Assembly: GCA_963739645.1 (NCBI GenBank)
Contig: CAVUBM010000098.1
Coordinates: 1-64,000, forward strand
Length of the DNA stretch: 64,000 nt
Source of the DNA: JASHPR01 sp963739645
GTDB lineage: Bacteria > Actinomycetota > Actinomycetes > Streptosporangiales > Streptosporangiaceae
Direction: 5' to 3'
Position 1 is the stretch's first letter, and each line of letters opens with the position of its first letter. Position numbers and translations under genes: made by a program. The notes beneath the pieces were generated by a model that did no database searches, had not been told where the DNA came from, and saw only the letters and a list, made by a program, of their open reading frames with translations. Below, piece by piece: positions 25,050-33,019 of this stretch.

Positions 25050-26053
25050 GATGCGCGACAGTCGTCCGCCAGTTGATCTGCGATATGTCGAGCGCGAACA
25101 TTGCACGACGATGCGTCTGTAACGTGCGCTGCTCGTGCAGCCTCACGGCCGGGACCGCAGCACGGCGACCTCGGGGAACTCCTCGGGCGAGCCGTAGCCG
25201 TGCTCGGCCAGCCAGCGGACGTTAGTGAGGCATCGCAACGACCACCATGCGCGGATCACATCGCGGTCGACGTCGGCGCCGTAGCCGGCGACGACGTCAC
25301 CAAGGTGCTCCTCGTGTCCCAGCGTGAGGATGGCGACGTCGAACAGCGCGTCGCCCTGGGACGCCTCGGACCAGTCGACGACGCCGGTGACCTCGTCACC
25401 GTCGACGAAGACGTGGTCGACCTGCAGGTCGCCGTGGATGAACACCGGTGTCCACGGCCGGAGCGCAGTCTCGGCGAGCTGGCGGTTGCGTGTGACCAGG
25501 TCGGCGGGAAGGACGTCGTTCGTGACGAGCCACTGGCACTCGCCGTCGAGGCGCGATGCGATCTCGTCGAGGCTCCAGCCGGGCCAGGGCGGCAGCGGCG
25601 CGTCGTGCAGCATCCGTGCGGCGGCACCCGCCGCGGCCCACGCCGCCGGCGACGCGGCCGACGGCTCGCCGAGACGGCCGAGTGCCGTCCCTGGGAGGGC
25701 GGCGAGTGCGAGCACGGGCGGCTTCCGCCACAGGACCTCCGGAGTCGGGACCGGCGCCATAGCCATCGCCTCGACCTCGACGTCGATGCGCGTCTGATCA
25801 GCATCGATCTTCAGGAACACGTCGCCGACGCGCAGGGTCGCGCGCTCGCTATGGGCGACGACGACCTCGACCTCCTCCACGTCGGCCATTGTCGAGGGAT
25901 GACCACCGACGTCGCCACGGGTTTATCGCGTACGACTGCGCGGCTGACCGCGTCCCGCTGCCCGGCAGCCCTCGTGCAAGGCGCTCGGCGGATGCGCAGC
26001 CTAGTTCGGCCGCAACCTGTCGCGCATCAACTGGCAGACATGCGTCGCACATC
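25050..26053. mobile_element. Kinase cassette bounded by IS481-like terminal repeats
   Basis: Left end 25050-25084 reads GATGCGCGACAGTCGTCCGC followed by CAGTTGATCTGCG. The right end, read inward on the minus strand (26053 to about 26017), is GATGTGCGACGCATGTCTGC followed by CAGTTGATGCGCGAC. The same motif heads the IS481 fragment at 32050. Outside both ends lies a direct 14-mer, GCTGTGCCCCTCGC (25021-25034 and 26070-26083). There is no transposase inside, only the phosphotransferase gene, so this looks like a non-autonomous transposable unit. Confidence 0.5.
25143..25889 (-). CDS. Aminoglycoside phosphotransferase (APH) family protein
   Basis: A 248-residue kinase-like protein. The APH catalytic loop is FIHGDLQVDHVFVDGDE and the metal-binding DFG-like motif is VVDWSEASQGDALFDVA. 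The N-terminal lobe has VGDVFLKIDADQ, with a plausible ATP-binding Lys. The fold covers antibiotic, choline and other small-molecule kinases, so resistance is possible but not shown. It is the only gene in the cassette flanked by IS481-like ends. Confidence 0.85.
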   Translation of the reverse strand: MADVEEVEVVVAHSERATLRVGDVFLKIDADQTRIDVEVEAMAMAPVPTPEVLWRKPPVLALAALPGTALGRLGEPSAASPAAWAAAGAAARMLHDAPLPPWPGWSLDEIASRLDGECQWLVTNDVLPADLVTRNRQLAETALRPWTPVFIHGDLQVDHVFVDGDEVTGVVDWSEASQGDALFDVAILTLGHEEHLGDVVAGYGADVDRDVIRAWWSLRCLTNVRWLAEHGYGSPEEFPEVAVLRSRP

Positions 26054-26326
26054 AGTCGTCGGATCACACGCTGTGCCCCTCGCGTGTCGAGCTCCAGTTG
26101 ATGCGTTACGGATCGATGTCAGATGATCCGTAACACCTCCGGCTAGATGATCTCGTGCGGTCAGGGTACCCGGGCCGGGTTGGACAACCGGGGGTTAGCG
26201 AGGTCAGGAGCGTCGGCAGCCCGCGGGGAGGGTGTCTGCCCAATCGGCGGGTTCGGCGTGACCCTGAACCGCTGCACTGCCGAAATGCCGGTGCGGTCGA
26301 ACTGCGAGGGCGGCTAGGGTGCGGGG
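25890..26326. other. Intergenic region with IS-like end and hairpin
   Basis: Holds the right IS481-like end (about 26017-26053), the right copy of the 14-bp direct repeat (26070-26083) and the perfect inverted repeat at 26105-26134. No gene is supported. The stretch before 26327 carries the start region of the dioxygenase gene. Confidence 0.4.
26105..26134. repeat. Perfect 10-bp inverted repeat (hairpin)
   Basis: GTTACGGATC and GATCCGTAAC flank a 10-base loop. It lies just outside the kinase cassette and could be a further IS end, an operator or a terminator stem. There is no T-tract. Confidence 0.6.
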
Positions 26327-27211
26327 ATGAGGGTGCCCGACCGTTGCTTGGCGGACCTGCGGGAGCGGGGTTACCTGCTCTTCGAGGGTTTCCTCGAGGC
26401 TGACGAGCTGGCCGCGGCCCAGGAAGCTGTGTGGCTGCACTACCCGCGGCCCGAGGTGTATTTCGCCGACCCAGCTGCTCATGCGTGGTTGGCGACGGAC
26501 CAGTGGGCCGGCGAAGTCAGCGGACCGTGGCGATCCTGGAACCTGAACCGGCTGGCCTTCCACCCGGACCTGCTCGACCTGGCGGAGCGCTTCCTGGGCT
26601 CAGCCGACCTGCGGCTCTACGAGGCGTCGCTGTGGGCCAAGTACGCCGGAGCTGTCGACTACGACCAGCGCCACCACCGCGACTTCGTCAACCACAGCCT
26701 CGTCGTGCCCAAGCGCTCCGAGCCGGCCACGCAGATGTTGAGCTGGATCCTCCTGTCCGACGTAGGCGATGAGGACGGCCCTACCAAGATCGTTCCGCTG
26801 TCGGTCGGGCAGAGCGTCCCGTACTGGCCGGTCCCTGGGCATCACGACATCACGAACTACCTCCCCGAGGGGATGTTCGCCGAGGAGGAGGTCTCGATGA
26901 CCGGTCCGGCAGGAACCCTGTTCGCTTTTCGGTCCGACGTACTTCACCGTGGGTCGCGCATGACCGGCGAACGATCAGCCCGCTTTGCGCTCCTCGCCGA
27001 CTACGATGTGTGGGCACCGCGCTGGACCGGCCGGGTCGCCTGGGCCGAGCGCGCGACGCGGTCAGACTGGTTCGAGATCGTCGAGCGGGCCTCTCCCCGG
27101 GAGCGGTCGGTGTTCGGCTTCCCAGCTCCGGGCGATCCGTATTGGGACGAGCAAACCTTGGCCGACACCCAAACGCGCTACCCCCGGGCCGATCTGACGC
27201 CTTACCGCTAG
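26327..27211 (+). CDS. Phytanoyl-CoA dioxygenase (PhyH) family protein
   Basis: A 294-residue Fe(II)/2-oxoglutarate oxygenase. It opens with LRERGYLLFEGFLEADELAA, as is usual for PhyH proteins. The metal facial triad is probably His117-x-Asp119 (HHRDF) with the distal His in FRSDVLHRGSRMTG, and the following RSARFAL holds an Arg that could bind 2-oxoglutarate. The substrate is unknown; family members hydroxylate lipids and specialised metabolites. It stands alone in the accessory zone. Confidence 0.88.
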   Translation: MRVPDRCLADLRERGYLLFEGFLEADELAAAQEAVWLHYPRPEVYFADPAAHAWLATDQWAGEVSGPWRSWNLNRLAFHPDLLDLAERFLGSADLRLYEASLWAKYAGAVDYDQRHHRDFVNHSLVVPKRSEPATQMLSWILLSDVGDEDGPTKIVPLSVGQSVPYWPVPGHHDITNYLPEGMFAEEEVSMTGPAGTLFAFRSDVLHRGSRMTGERSARFALLADYDVWAPRWTGRVAWAERATRSDWFEIVERASPRERSVFGFPAPGDPYWDEQTLADTQTRYPRADLTPYR

Positions 27212-27440
27212 AGGACCGGGCAGCTGAACGCATGCAGCTGTGGGCTCTGCGGCGACGCCCCCAGCTGGTGCGCGACCTCAATAACCCGGTCCCCGGACTG
27301 CACCGCCAGCACGGCCCAGTACCGGAGTTCCACCCTCGATATGACGATCAGTGCCAAATAGCGGATCCTTGTGCCGGGTGACGCTGACGCGGGGGGTCTG
27401 GTTTGCGGACCTTGAATCGGGCGATGGGTTTGGTGGTCGT
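27208..27440 (-). pseudogene. IS481-family transposase scraps, tail-to-head junction
   Basis: On the minus strand, 27440-27348 encodes GRTTTKPIARFKVRKPDPPR, the typical C-terminal tail of actinobacterial IS481 transposases, ending in a stop. Directly downstream, 27340-27208 encodes VELRYWAVLAVQSGDRVIEV then AHQLGASPQS, the typical N-terminus. A tail followed by a head is what a junction of tandem copies or a circular form would leave. Both pieces are short and dead. Confidence 0.5.
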
Positions 27441-27570
27441 GCGGCCGGGAGGTAGCTGCGTTGGGCAAGAGGCTAAAAGCTCCAGATCGCCGAACTGGAA
27501 TGGCGAGCCGACACCGGCCAGGATGTCACCGGCCAGCCGCCCGGTAGGCCCAAGAGAAGGAGAAACAGTC

Positions 27571-28092
27571 ATGAGCATTATCGACGATGCGCTGAGCGCG
27601 AATGCCACCAACGCCAACGGCTACGACCTCGCCCGTGGGAAACCGCCGACGCCTCGGATCGCGATCGTCACCTGCGCGGATCCCCGGCTAACCAGCATCG
27701 AGCAGATGCTGGGTCTCGCCGCTGGTGATGTCGACATGATCAGGAACTTCGGTACCGTGATCGATGACGACGCGGTCCGGTCGCTTGTTCTCTCCACCAG
27801 GTTGCTGGGCACCCGCGAGATAATGATCATCAATCACACCGACTGCGGGATGCTCAGGTTCACCGACAGCGAGCTGGAGGCCCGGCTCCGCAAGGAGACG
27901 GGGCAGGCGCCAATAGCGCCGGCCAAGTTCTACAGCTTCACCGACGCCGAGGCGAACACCAGGGAGCAGATCCAGAAGGCCAGGTCGCATCCGTGGATCT
28001 CGCAGGAGGTCCCGATCAGGGGGTTCGTGTACGACGTCAGCACCGGGCGGCTCAGCGAAGTGTTCCCGGACGGGGAGACCGCTACTAGTTAA
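27571..28092 (+). CDS. Beta-class carbonic anhydrase
   Basis: A 173-residue enzyme for CO2/bicarbonate interconversion. Zinc ligands and the catalytic dyad are Cys35 with Asp37-Arg38 (VTCADPRL) and His89 with Cys92 (NHTDCGM). It resembles the short mycobacterial Rv1284-type enzymes. I chose the ATG at 27571 because AGAAGGAG lies 7-9 bases upstream; a longer frame to 27403 runs through the IS remnant. Confidence 0.92.
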   Translation: MSIIDDALSANATNANGYDLARGKPPTPRIAIVTCADPRLTSIEQMLGLAAGDVDMIRNFGTVIDDDAVRSLVLSTRLLGTREIMIINHTDCGMLRFTDSELEARLRKETGQAPIAPAKFYSFTDAEANTREQIQKARSHPWISQEVPIRGFVYDVSTGRLSEVFPDGETATS

Positions 28093-28104
28093 CGAGAGTC
28101 GCCG

Positions 28105-28121
28105 GCCGGGATCATCCCGGC
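28105..28121 (+). terminator. Hairpin downstream of the carbonic anhydrase gene
   Basis: GCCGGGA-TCA-TCCCGGC, 7-bp arms with a 3-base loop, 12 bases after the stop codon. No T-tract follows, which is common for high-GC terminators. Confidence 0.5.
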
Positions 28122-28236
28122 GGGGTGGCTCATCTGCGGCGCAACTTTCCTAGGCTCAGCTTAAGGAGCCAGAACACCGGCGTCGCCCACGGCGGTCTAT
28201 GGCAGCGGCGCTCTATCGGGAGATCAGGAGTCCGGG

Positions 28237-29835
28237 ATGGCGGGTCCGAGCAGGGATAACGCGCTTGATCACGTGGTCGTGGTGCTGTTCGAGAACCGGT
28301 CGCTCGATAACGTGCTAGGCCGCCTGTACGGGCCGGGGGACGACAAGACGTTCGAGGGCGTGATCGGCAAGGACCTGTCGAACCCGATCCCGGAGTGGGC
28401 CGAGCACGGCGCCGACCGCAAGACGGTTCCGTACACGGTGGCCACCGACATGGACAGCCCCAATCCCGACTCCGGGGAGGAGTACCCGCACACCAACACT
28501 CAGCTGTTCAACATCCAGGACGGGCAGAACCGGTTCAAGCTCGGCGAGGAGATCTCGGCGCCCTATAACGCACCGGCGCCCGGCCAGGTGCCGACGATGG
28601 ACGGCTACGTCACCGACTACATCAGCTGCTGGACCGCTGAGATGGGCCGCCAGCCCACCTATGAGGAGTACTCGCAGATCATGACCGGGTTCACCCCCGA
28701 GCAGATCCCGGTGCTGAGCGGGCTGGCGCGCGGGTTCGGGGTGTTTGATCATTGGTTCTGCGAGGTGCCGTCGCAGACGCTGCCCAACCGGTCGTTCTGG
28801 ACTGCGGCGACGTCGTCGGGATTTTCCGTGAACGCGCCGGTCAAGAACTTCGTGCAGAAGAACACTGCGGAGACGATTTTCAACCGGCTCGATGATCACG
28901 GCAAGACCTGGAAGGTGTACGTCGCCGAGCCGATGCGGTTTTCGGGCACCGGACTGGTCCACTTCTCGCGGCTGCGCGACCGGTTCGCGACGCACTTTGT
29001 GCCGTTCGCCCAGTTCGAGGCCGACGCCGCCGCCGGGGACCTGCCCGACTTCTCGTTCATCGAGCCGTCGCTGGGGGTGGGGCACAACGACTACCACCCG
29101 GCGTGCGGGCGGGCCATGGGGCACGGCATGGCGATCCAGGCCATTGACCCGCCGTCGTCGATTCTGGGCGGTGAGGCGTTCTTGTCCCGGCTCTACAACG
29201 CCTACAAGGCGATGCAGTCCGCCACGGGGTCCAACGTCTGGAACACGGCCCTGCTTATCGGCTGGGATGAGCCAGGCGGCACCTACGACCACGTTCCACC
29301 CCCCTCGGTGCCACCGCCGGACCCATCCGCCCCGGCCGGCCAGCACGGGTTCACCTTCGACCGGTCCGGCTACCGCGTCCCGGCCATCATCGTGTCGCCG
29401 TGGGTGGCCGAAGGCGAGGTGTTCAACCAGGAGCACCGGCACACCTCCCTGATCGCCACTCTGCGGGAGCAGTGGGGCCTGGGAGACCCGTTCAGCGCCC
29501 GCGACGCTGCCGCCCGGACGTTCACGCACGTCTTCACCCTCGACACCCCGCGAGACCCGGCCACCTGGCCCACCCCGCAGCACCGGCCGGTGCCTGCGTT
29601 CATGGAGGATCCGGCAGCCCTGGGCACAAGCCTGTCCACGCTAGGCAAGACCCTGGCCCAGGGGATACGGGAATACGCAGACCAAAACCACATCAAGATC
29701 GAGGGCATGCCCAAGGACCCCGAGGCTGACGTGCCCCCAGAACAGCTGCTGAATGTGCTGCGGAACTTCCTCGCCACCATCTTCCCTCAGCTGGCCCCGG
29801 CCACTCCGGGTCCGGGCACCCCGGGCACCCCCTGA
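28237..29835 (+). CDS. Phosphoesterase (phospholipase C/acid phosphatase type)
   Basis: A 532-residue protein of the PF04185 phosphoesterase family. It starts with the active-site region DHVVVVLFENRSLDNVLGRL, and later has FDHWFCEVPSQTLPNRSFW, SFIEPSLGVGHNDYHPACG and IGWDEPGGTYDHVPPP. No signal peptide is visible, unlike secreted phospholipases C, so it may be cytoplasmic or use another export route. The Pro/Gly-rich tail follows a helical C-terminus. The substrate is probably a phosphate ester or phospholipid. ATG preceded by GGAGATCAGGAG. Confidence 0.9.
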   Translation: MAGPSRDNALDHVVVVLFENRSLDNVLGRLYGPGDDKTFEGVIGKDLSNPIPEWAEHGADRKTVPYTVATDMDSPNPDSGEEYPHTNTQLFNIQDGQNRFKLGEEISAPYNAPAPGQVPTMDGYVTDYISCWTAEMGRQPTYEEYSQIMTGFTPEQIPVLSGLARGFGVFDHWFCEVPSQTLPNRSFWTAATSSGFSVNAPVKNFVQKNTAETIFNRLDDHGKTWKVYVAEPMRFSGTGLVHFSRLRDRFATHFVPFAQFEADAAAGDLPDFSFIEPSLGVGHNDYHPACGRAMGHGMAIQAIDPPSSILGGEAFLSRLYNAYKAMQSATGSNVWNTALLIGWDEPGGTYDHVPPPSVPPPDPSAPAGQHGFTFDRSGYRVPAIIVSPWVAEGEVFNQEHRHTSLIATLREQWGLGDPFSARDAAARTFTHVFTLDTPRDPATWPTPQHRPVPAFMEDPAALGTSLSTLGKTLAQGIREYADQNHIKIEGMPKDPEADVPPEQLLNVLRNFLATIFPQLAPATPGPGTPGTP

Positions 29836-29984
29836 TTCAGGACGGCGTCCCCGGATACCCAGCTCACTATCTCCGCGCCGAAGGCCGCTCGGCAGATGGC
29901 CGCAGAGCCGCGATCGTGTGCCGCAGGTGATGAACCTTAATCACGCGGATGCCGGGGCGTAACGGATCCGGCGAAATGAGCGAA

Positions 29985-30617
29985 TCAGATTCCGCGGCTA
30001 GACCGGGCTGCTGGACCTGGACGTAAAGATGAGTCCAGCGGTCTTGCCTGCCGCATCTGCTTGCCATCTCCGTGAACCTGGCGCAAGTCGGCCCTGGCCA
30101 GCACCTCGTCGGCTAGCTCGGCCGGGGTGAGCCTGTCCGAGCGCAGCATGAGCGTCCCGGCCGGCTGGCGGGCAGCAGCCGCCGTAATTTCGTCCACGCC
30201 GGTCATGCCGACCTCGCGGGCAAACTGGTCCCATTCCTTGCCGGGCTGAGGCATACGGGTATTGAGCCGCTCCCGGAGCACTCCGGCATCCAACTCAAGG
30301 AAGACGTGCAGGACCTCCTCGCCTGCGTCGGCCAGGCCGCCGAGGATCTCGGCCCGGTAGGCGTCGCGGATCAGCGACATCGGGACGATGAGCGTTTTCG
30401 CGTGATGCTTGCGCAGCGACAGCGCCGTCGCGACGACCAGTTCCCGCCAGCTCGCCATGTGCTGGAAATCGCCGTCGGACGGCAGCCACCTCCACAGCAT
30501 GATGCCGACGTCCTCCGGGTTATACACGACCGCGTCCGGAAGCCGCCGGTGCAGTTCCTCCGCGAGCGTCGTCTTGCCCGCGCCGAACCCGCCGTTGATC
30601 CAGATGATCACTGGCAC
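29985..30617 (-). CDS. TmrB-like P-loop ATPase
   Basis: A 210-residue protein opening with IIWINGGFGAGKTTLAEELH (Walker A GGFGAGKT), then DAVVYNPEDVGIMLWRWLP. This N-terminus is characteristic of the TmrB (tunicamycin resistance) and related AAA_33 kinases. LRERLNTRMP and RSDRLTPAELADEVLARA follow. The role could be drug inactivation or nucleoside-type phosphorylation; it is not shown. The C-terminal 25 residues are basic and low-complexity. Confidence 0.8.
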   Translation of the reverse strand: MPVIIWINGGFGAGKTTLAEELHRRLPDAVVYNPEDVGIMLWRWLPSDGDFQHMASWRELVVATALSLRKHHAKTLIVPMSLIRDAYRAEILGGLADAGEEVLHVFLELDAGVLRERLNTRMPQPGKEWDQFAREVGMTGVDEITAAAARQPAGTLMLRSDRLTPAELADEVLARADLRQVHGDGKQMRQARPLDSSLRPGPAARSSRGI

Positions 30618-30683
30618 AAGCTATCCGGTTGATCCCCGGGCTGTCGTGCACGGAGCAGGTTAGCCCGGCTGGTAGTTCGAGCT

Positions 30684-30902
30684 CTATGCCGCTTGATGTC
30701 CGGCTGGCAGTGCGGTCGCGGTGATGGTGATGCCAGGCTCGACGACGATCTGGCAGGTGTCGGCTTCCACGGTGACCTCAGCGGTCTTGCGGGCATGCGC
30801 CAGCGCGACCTGGATCTTCGGTCCGCCGACCATGATCGCCCCGCGAACCGAGACCCACCGCGTGACCACCAGCGGCTCGGGCAGACGCTGCGGCTGGGCC
30901 AA
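30684..30902 (-). pseudogene. IS481-family transposase C-terminal fragment
   Basis: About 70 residues (VTRWVSVRGAIMVGGPKIQV, ALAHARKTAEVTVEADTCQI) match the C-terminal beta-rich region of actinobacterial IS481 transposases. No upstream catalytic DDE region is present. It ends close to the left arm of the 925-bp inverted duplication. Confidence 0.55.
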
Positions 30903-31063
30903 CGCACGGCGAGATACGGCTCAGCTTGGCGGCGGAAGTGTGTGGGATGCGTACCCGGGGCCATCGAGCGGACTCCTTGGGTACGTTTCTTGCAGGACAC
31001 ATCGAGGATCACCCGATGGCCCACCTACGTGGACCAGGGATTGAAGTCTGGCTCGAGCCTCAA

Positions 31064-31564
31064 CTACCCAGAGACTGTTCCCTTTGGATCGAGCAGTGAT
31101 CTCAAGAGATCTTCCATTTTGTCGAAGCTGTCTTCGGTGCCATCGGACTTGGTCATGTGGTCACGGCCAGCCTTGTCGCGGAACGCCAGCTTGTTCGTCA
31201 GCTTCGTCACTCCGTCGGTCTCGTGCAGATCCATCGACTCGACGGCGTGCGCATCTGGCCACCCTTCGAACAGCCACGTCTCGACGGTCCGGGTCGGCGG
31301 CTCGACCTCCAGGTAGGTTCCCCGAAACGAGCACTCGGTTCCGTCCTCGGTCACGAAGACGATGTGGTAGTTCCCTCCGACGCGCAGGTCGATCGAGCAC
31401 ACCGTCACCTCACACGCAAATGGAGCGAACCATTTGCTCACATGCTCTGGCTTCGTCAATACGTCGAAGACGAGTGCGATCGGAGCGTCGAACTCACGGG
31501 TGATGACAATCTCGAGATCGTTCGGGAATTCGATGACTGCCGACCCGTGCCGATTAGGTGTCAC
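31064..31564 (-). CDS. SRPBCC (AHSA1-like) protein, left copy
   Basis: A 166-residue SRPBCC/Aha1-type protein: DLEIVITREFDAPIALVFDV, then LTKPEHVSKWFAPFACE and the LRVGGNYHIVFVTEDGTECS strands. The usual closing helix is LDPKGTVSG. The fold binds a small hydrophobic ligand; the role is unknown. It differs from the right copy at only five residues. It overlaps the preceding arsR by 4 bp, so the two are translated together. Confidence 0.88.
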   Translation of the reverse strand: MTPNRHGSAVIEFPNDLEIVITREFDAPIALVFDVLTKPEHVSKWFAPFACEVTVCSIDLRVGGNYHIVFVTEDGTECSFRGTYLEVEPPTRTVETWLFEGWPDAHAVESMDLHETDGVTKLTNKLAFRDKAGRDHMTKSDGTEDSFDKMEDLLRSLLDPKGTVSG

Positions 31565-31930
31565 TGCCGCTCTCCTTGTTGTTGTAGCTCTTTGAGGTAG
31601 TCATCCACCCGATCCAGCCGGTCGTTCCACGCCTGCTCGTACTTGGCCAGCCACTCGTGAAACGGCCGAAGGTGCGCGGGTTCCAGGCGGTACAGCCGGC
31701 GACGCCCGTCCGCCCGGCACCTGACGAGTCCCACCTCACTGAGCACCCGCAGGTGTTTTGAAACCTGGGGCTGGGACATCGACAGGTCATCCACGATCTC
31801 CCCGACCGCCTTCTCGCCTGTGATCAGCACGTCCAGGATCTCGCGACGGTGCAGTCTCGGCAATGGCGTTGAAGACATCCGACGTCGTGGAAGCGCGGGG
31901 CACGGTTCCAACATATTCCGATATCGACAT
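31561..31930 (-). pseudogene. ArsR-type regulator, left copy, with one-base insertion
   Basis: Same gene as at 35962, but with an extra C near 31851 (GACTGCACC instead of GACTGACC), which breaks the frame after about 27 codons. A shorter frame from 31914 still encodes the whole winged helix (EIVDDLSMSQPQVSKHLRVL), but with a different N-terminus. It may be a real loss of one copy or a sequence error. Confidence 0.75.
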
Positions 31931-32049
31931 GTGTCAAGCCTGACCAGCTCTTCCCGTCATCCTCGTAGGGCGCCGGACCCAAGTGAGTGGTCGCTGGATC
32001 TAGGGTCGGCGAAGCCGATCGCGTGCGACGCGACTGTCCGGGTCCGCTT

Positions 32050-32349
32050 GATGTGCGACACGGTGGCTCCACTTGATCTGTGACGCTCCCGTTCATGCTT
32101 CAGGAGCTGAACGTGGTCGAGCACAGATACCGGGCCGTGCAGGAGTCCTGTCCGGCATCCCGGTCGTGGACGTCTGCCGAGCGGTATGGCGTGGCCCGGC
32201 AGACGGTGCACCGGTGGATGGCCCGCTACCAGACTGATGGTGTCGCAGGGCTGGCGGACCGCTCGCACGCTCCGAAGGATCATCCGTGGCGGATCGCGGC
32301 TGATATCGAGGCGGTGATCTGCGAGCTGCGCCGTGCTCATCGCCGGTAG
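32050..32349 (+). pseudogene. IS481-family 5' end: terminal repeat and N-terminal transposase fragment
   Basis: The terminal repeat at 32050-32084 (GATGTGCGACACGGTGGCTC, then CACTTGATCTGTGAC) matches the ends around the kinase cassette at 25050. From ATG 32095 the frame gives NVVEHRYRAVQES, an HTH (ERYGVARQTVHRWMARYQTD) and GVAGLADRSHAP, the standard IS481 transposase N-terminus. It stops at 32349, before the catalytic domain. Confidence 0.65.
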
Positions 32350-32423
32350 ACGAGCCGGCGGAACAGCTAGTCGTGGGCGTGCGTGTGGTCGAGCGGATGC
32401 GGCTTTGTGTCCCGCGGTGAGTT

Positions 32424-32690
32424 TCAGCTGACGCAGAACTCGCTGCCTTCCGGGTCGTGCATGACCACGAAGTAGATCGGGTCCTCCGGGTCGTCGTGCC
32501 GGCCTCGGCGCTCTACGCTGGCATCCAGCCCGATCAGTTCGGCAACCTTCGCCTCGACGATCTCGACCCGCCGCTCCATCGGCAGGGCGTTATCGCGGCC
32601 AGTGGGGTAGAGGTCGAGATGGAACCGGTTGTTCCCGCCTTGGCCTCCGGCACCTGCTGAAACCAGATCGGCGGGCGCAGCCCGGCCGGG
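32424..32690 (-). pseudogene. VOC-family protein, C-terminal fragment
   Basis: On the minus strand PPIWFQQVPEAKAG and, after a frameshift near 32640, NRFHLDLYPTG then FVVMHDPEGSEFCVS give the second half of a glyoxalase/bleomycin-resistance-like (VOC) protein. The N-terminal half is missing and the sequence runs into a transposase fragment on the other strand. Confidence 0.6.
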
Positions 32691-32766
32691 TGAAGAGCCG
32701 GCCGTCGAAGGCCGCATCCTGCCCCAGCCGGGCGCGGTAGTGCGCGTGCCAGGTCGTCGCTGGCTC

Positions 32767-32898
32767 CGTCGACGGTACCGGCTGATGGTGCTGCTGTCGG
32801 TGCAGGGCATGGACGTGGCCGCGATCGCGAAGGTGGCATTCACCAGCGAGGACCGCCTGCGCGATGTGATCCGCAACTTCAACTGGCGCAACAACCAC
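32767..32898 (+). pseudogene. IS630-family transposase N-terminal fragment
   Basis: About 40 residues (RYRLMVLLSVQGMDVAAIAK, VAFTSEDRLRDVIRNFNW) match the first helix-turn-helix of IS630-type transposases. Neither the start nor the DDE part is present. Confidence 0.55.
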
Positions 32899-33019
32899 GC
32901 CTACGACGAACGGCTGCGCCAGCTCATCACCCGGGCACATGCGTGGCACGATCGACCCGCGTCGAGGAGGATGGGTTGGCCGGCGGACCCTCCGTCGGGC
33001 GCGCTGGCGGGCCATTGCC

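Larger units (their letters stand above)
31013..31938 (-). repeat. Inverted duplication, left arm (arsR-SRPBCC)
   Basis: Reverse complement of 35954-36878. Identity starts at CTTGACACATG and ends at GGGCCATCGG, with only scattered differences. The arms carry the same gene pair and are separated by about 4 kb. Confidence 0.9.

Noticed and set aside
30608..31024. A 138-codon minus-strand ORF overlapping the IS481 C-terminal fragment
   Set aside because: Basic low-complexity product in a different frame from the recognisable transposase tail.
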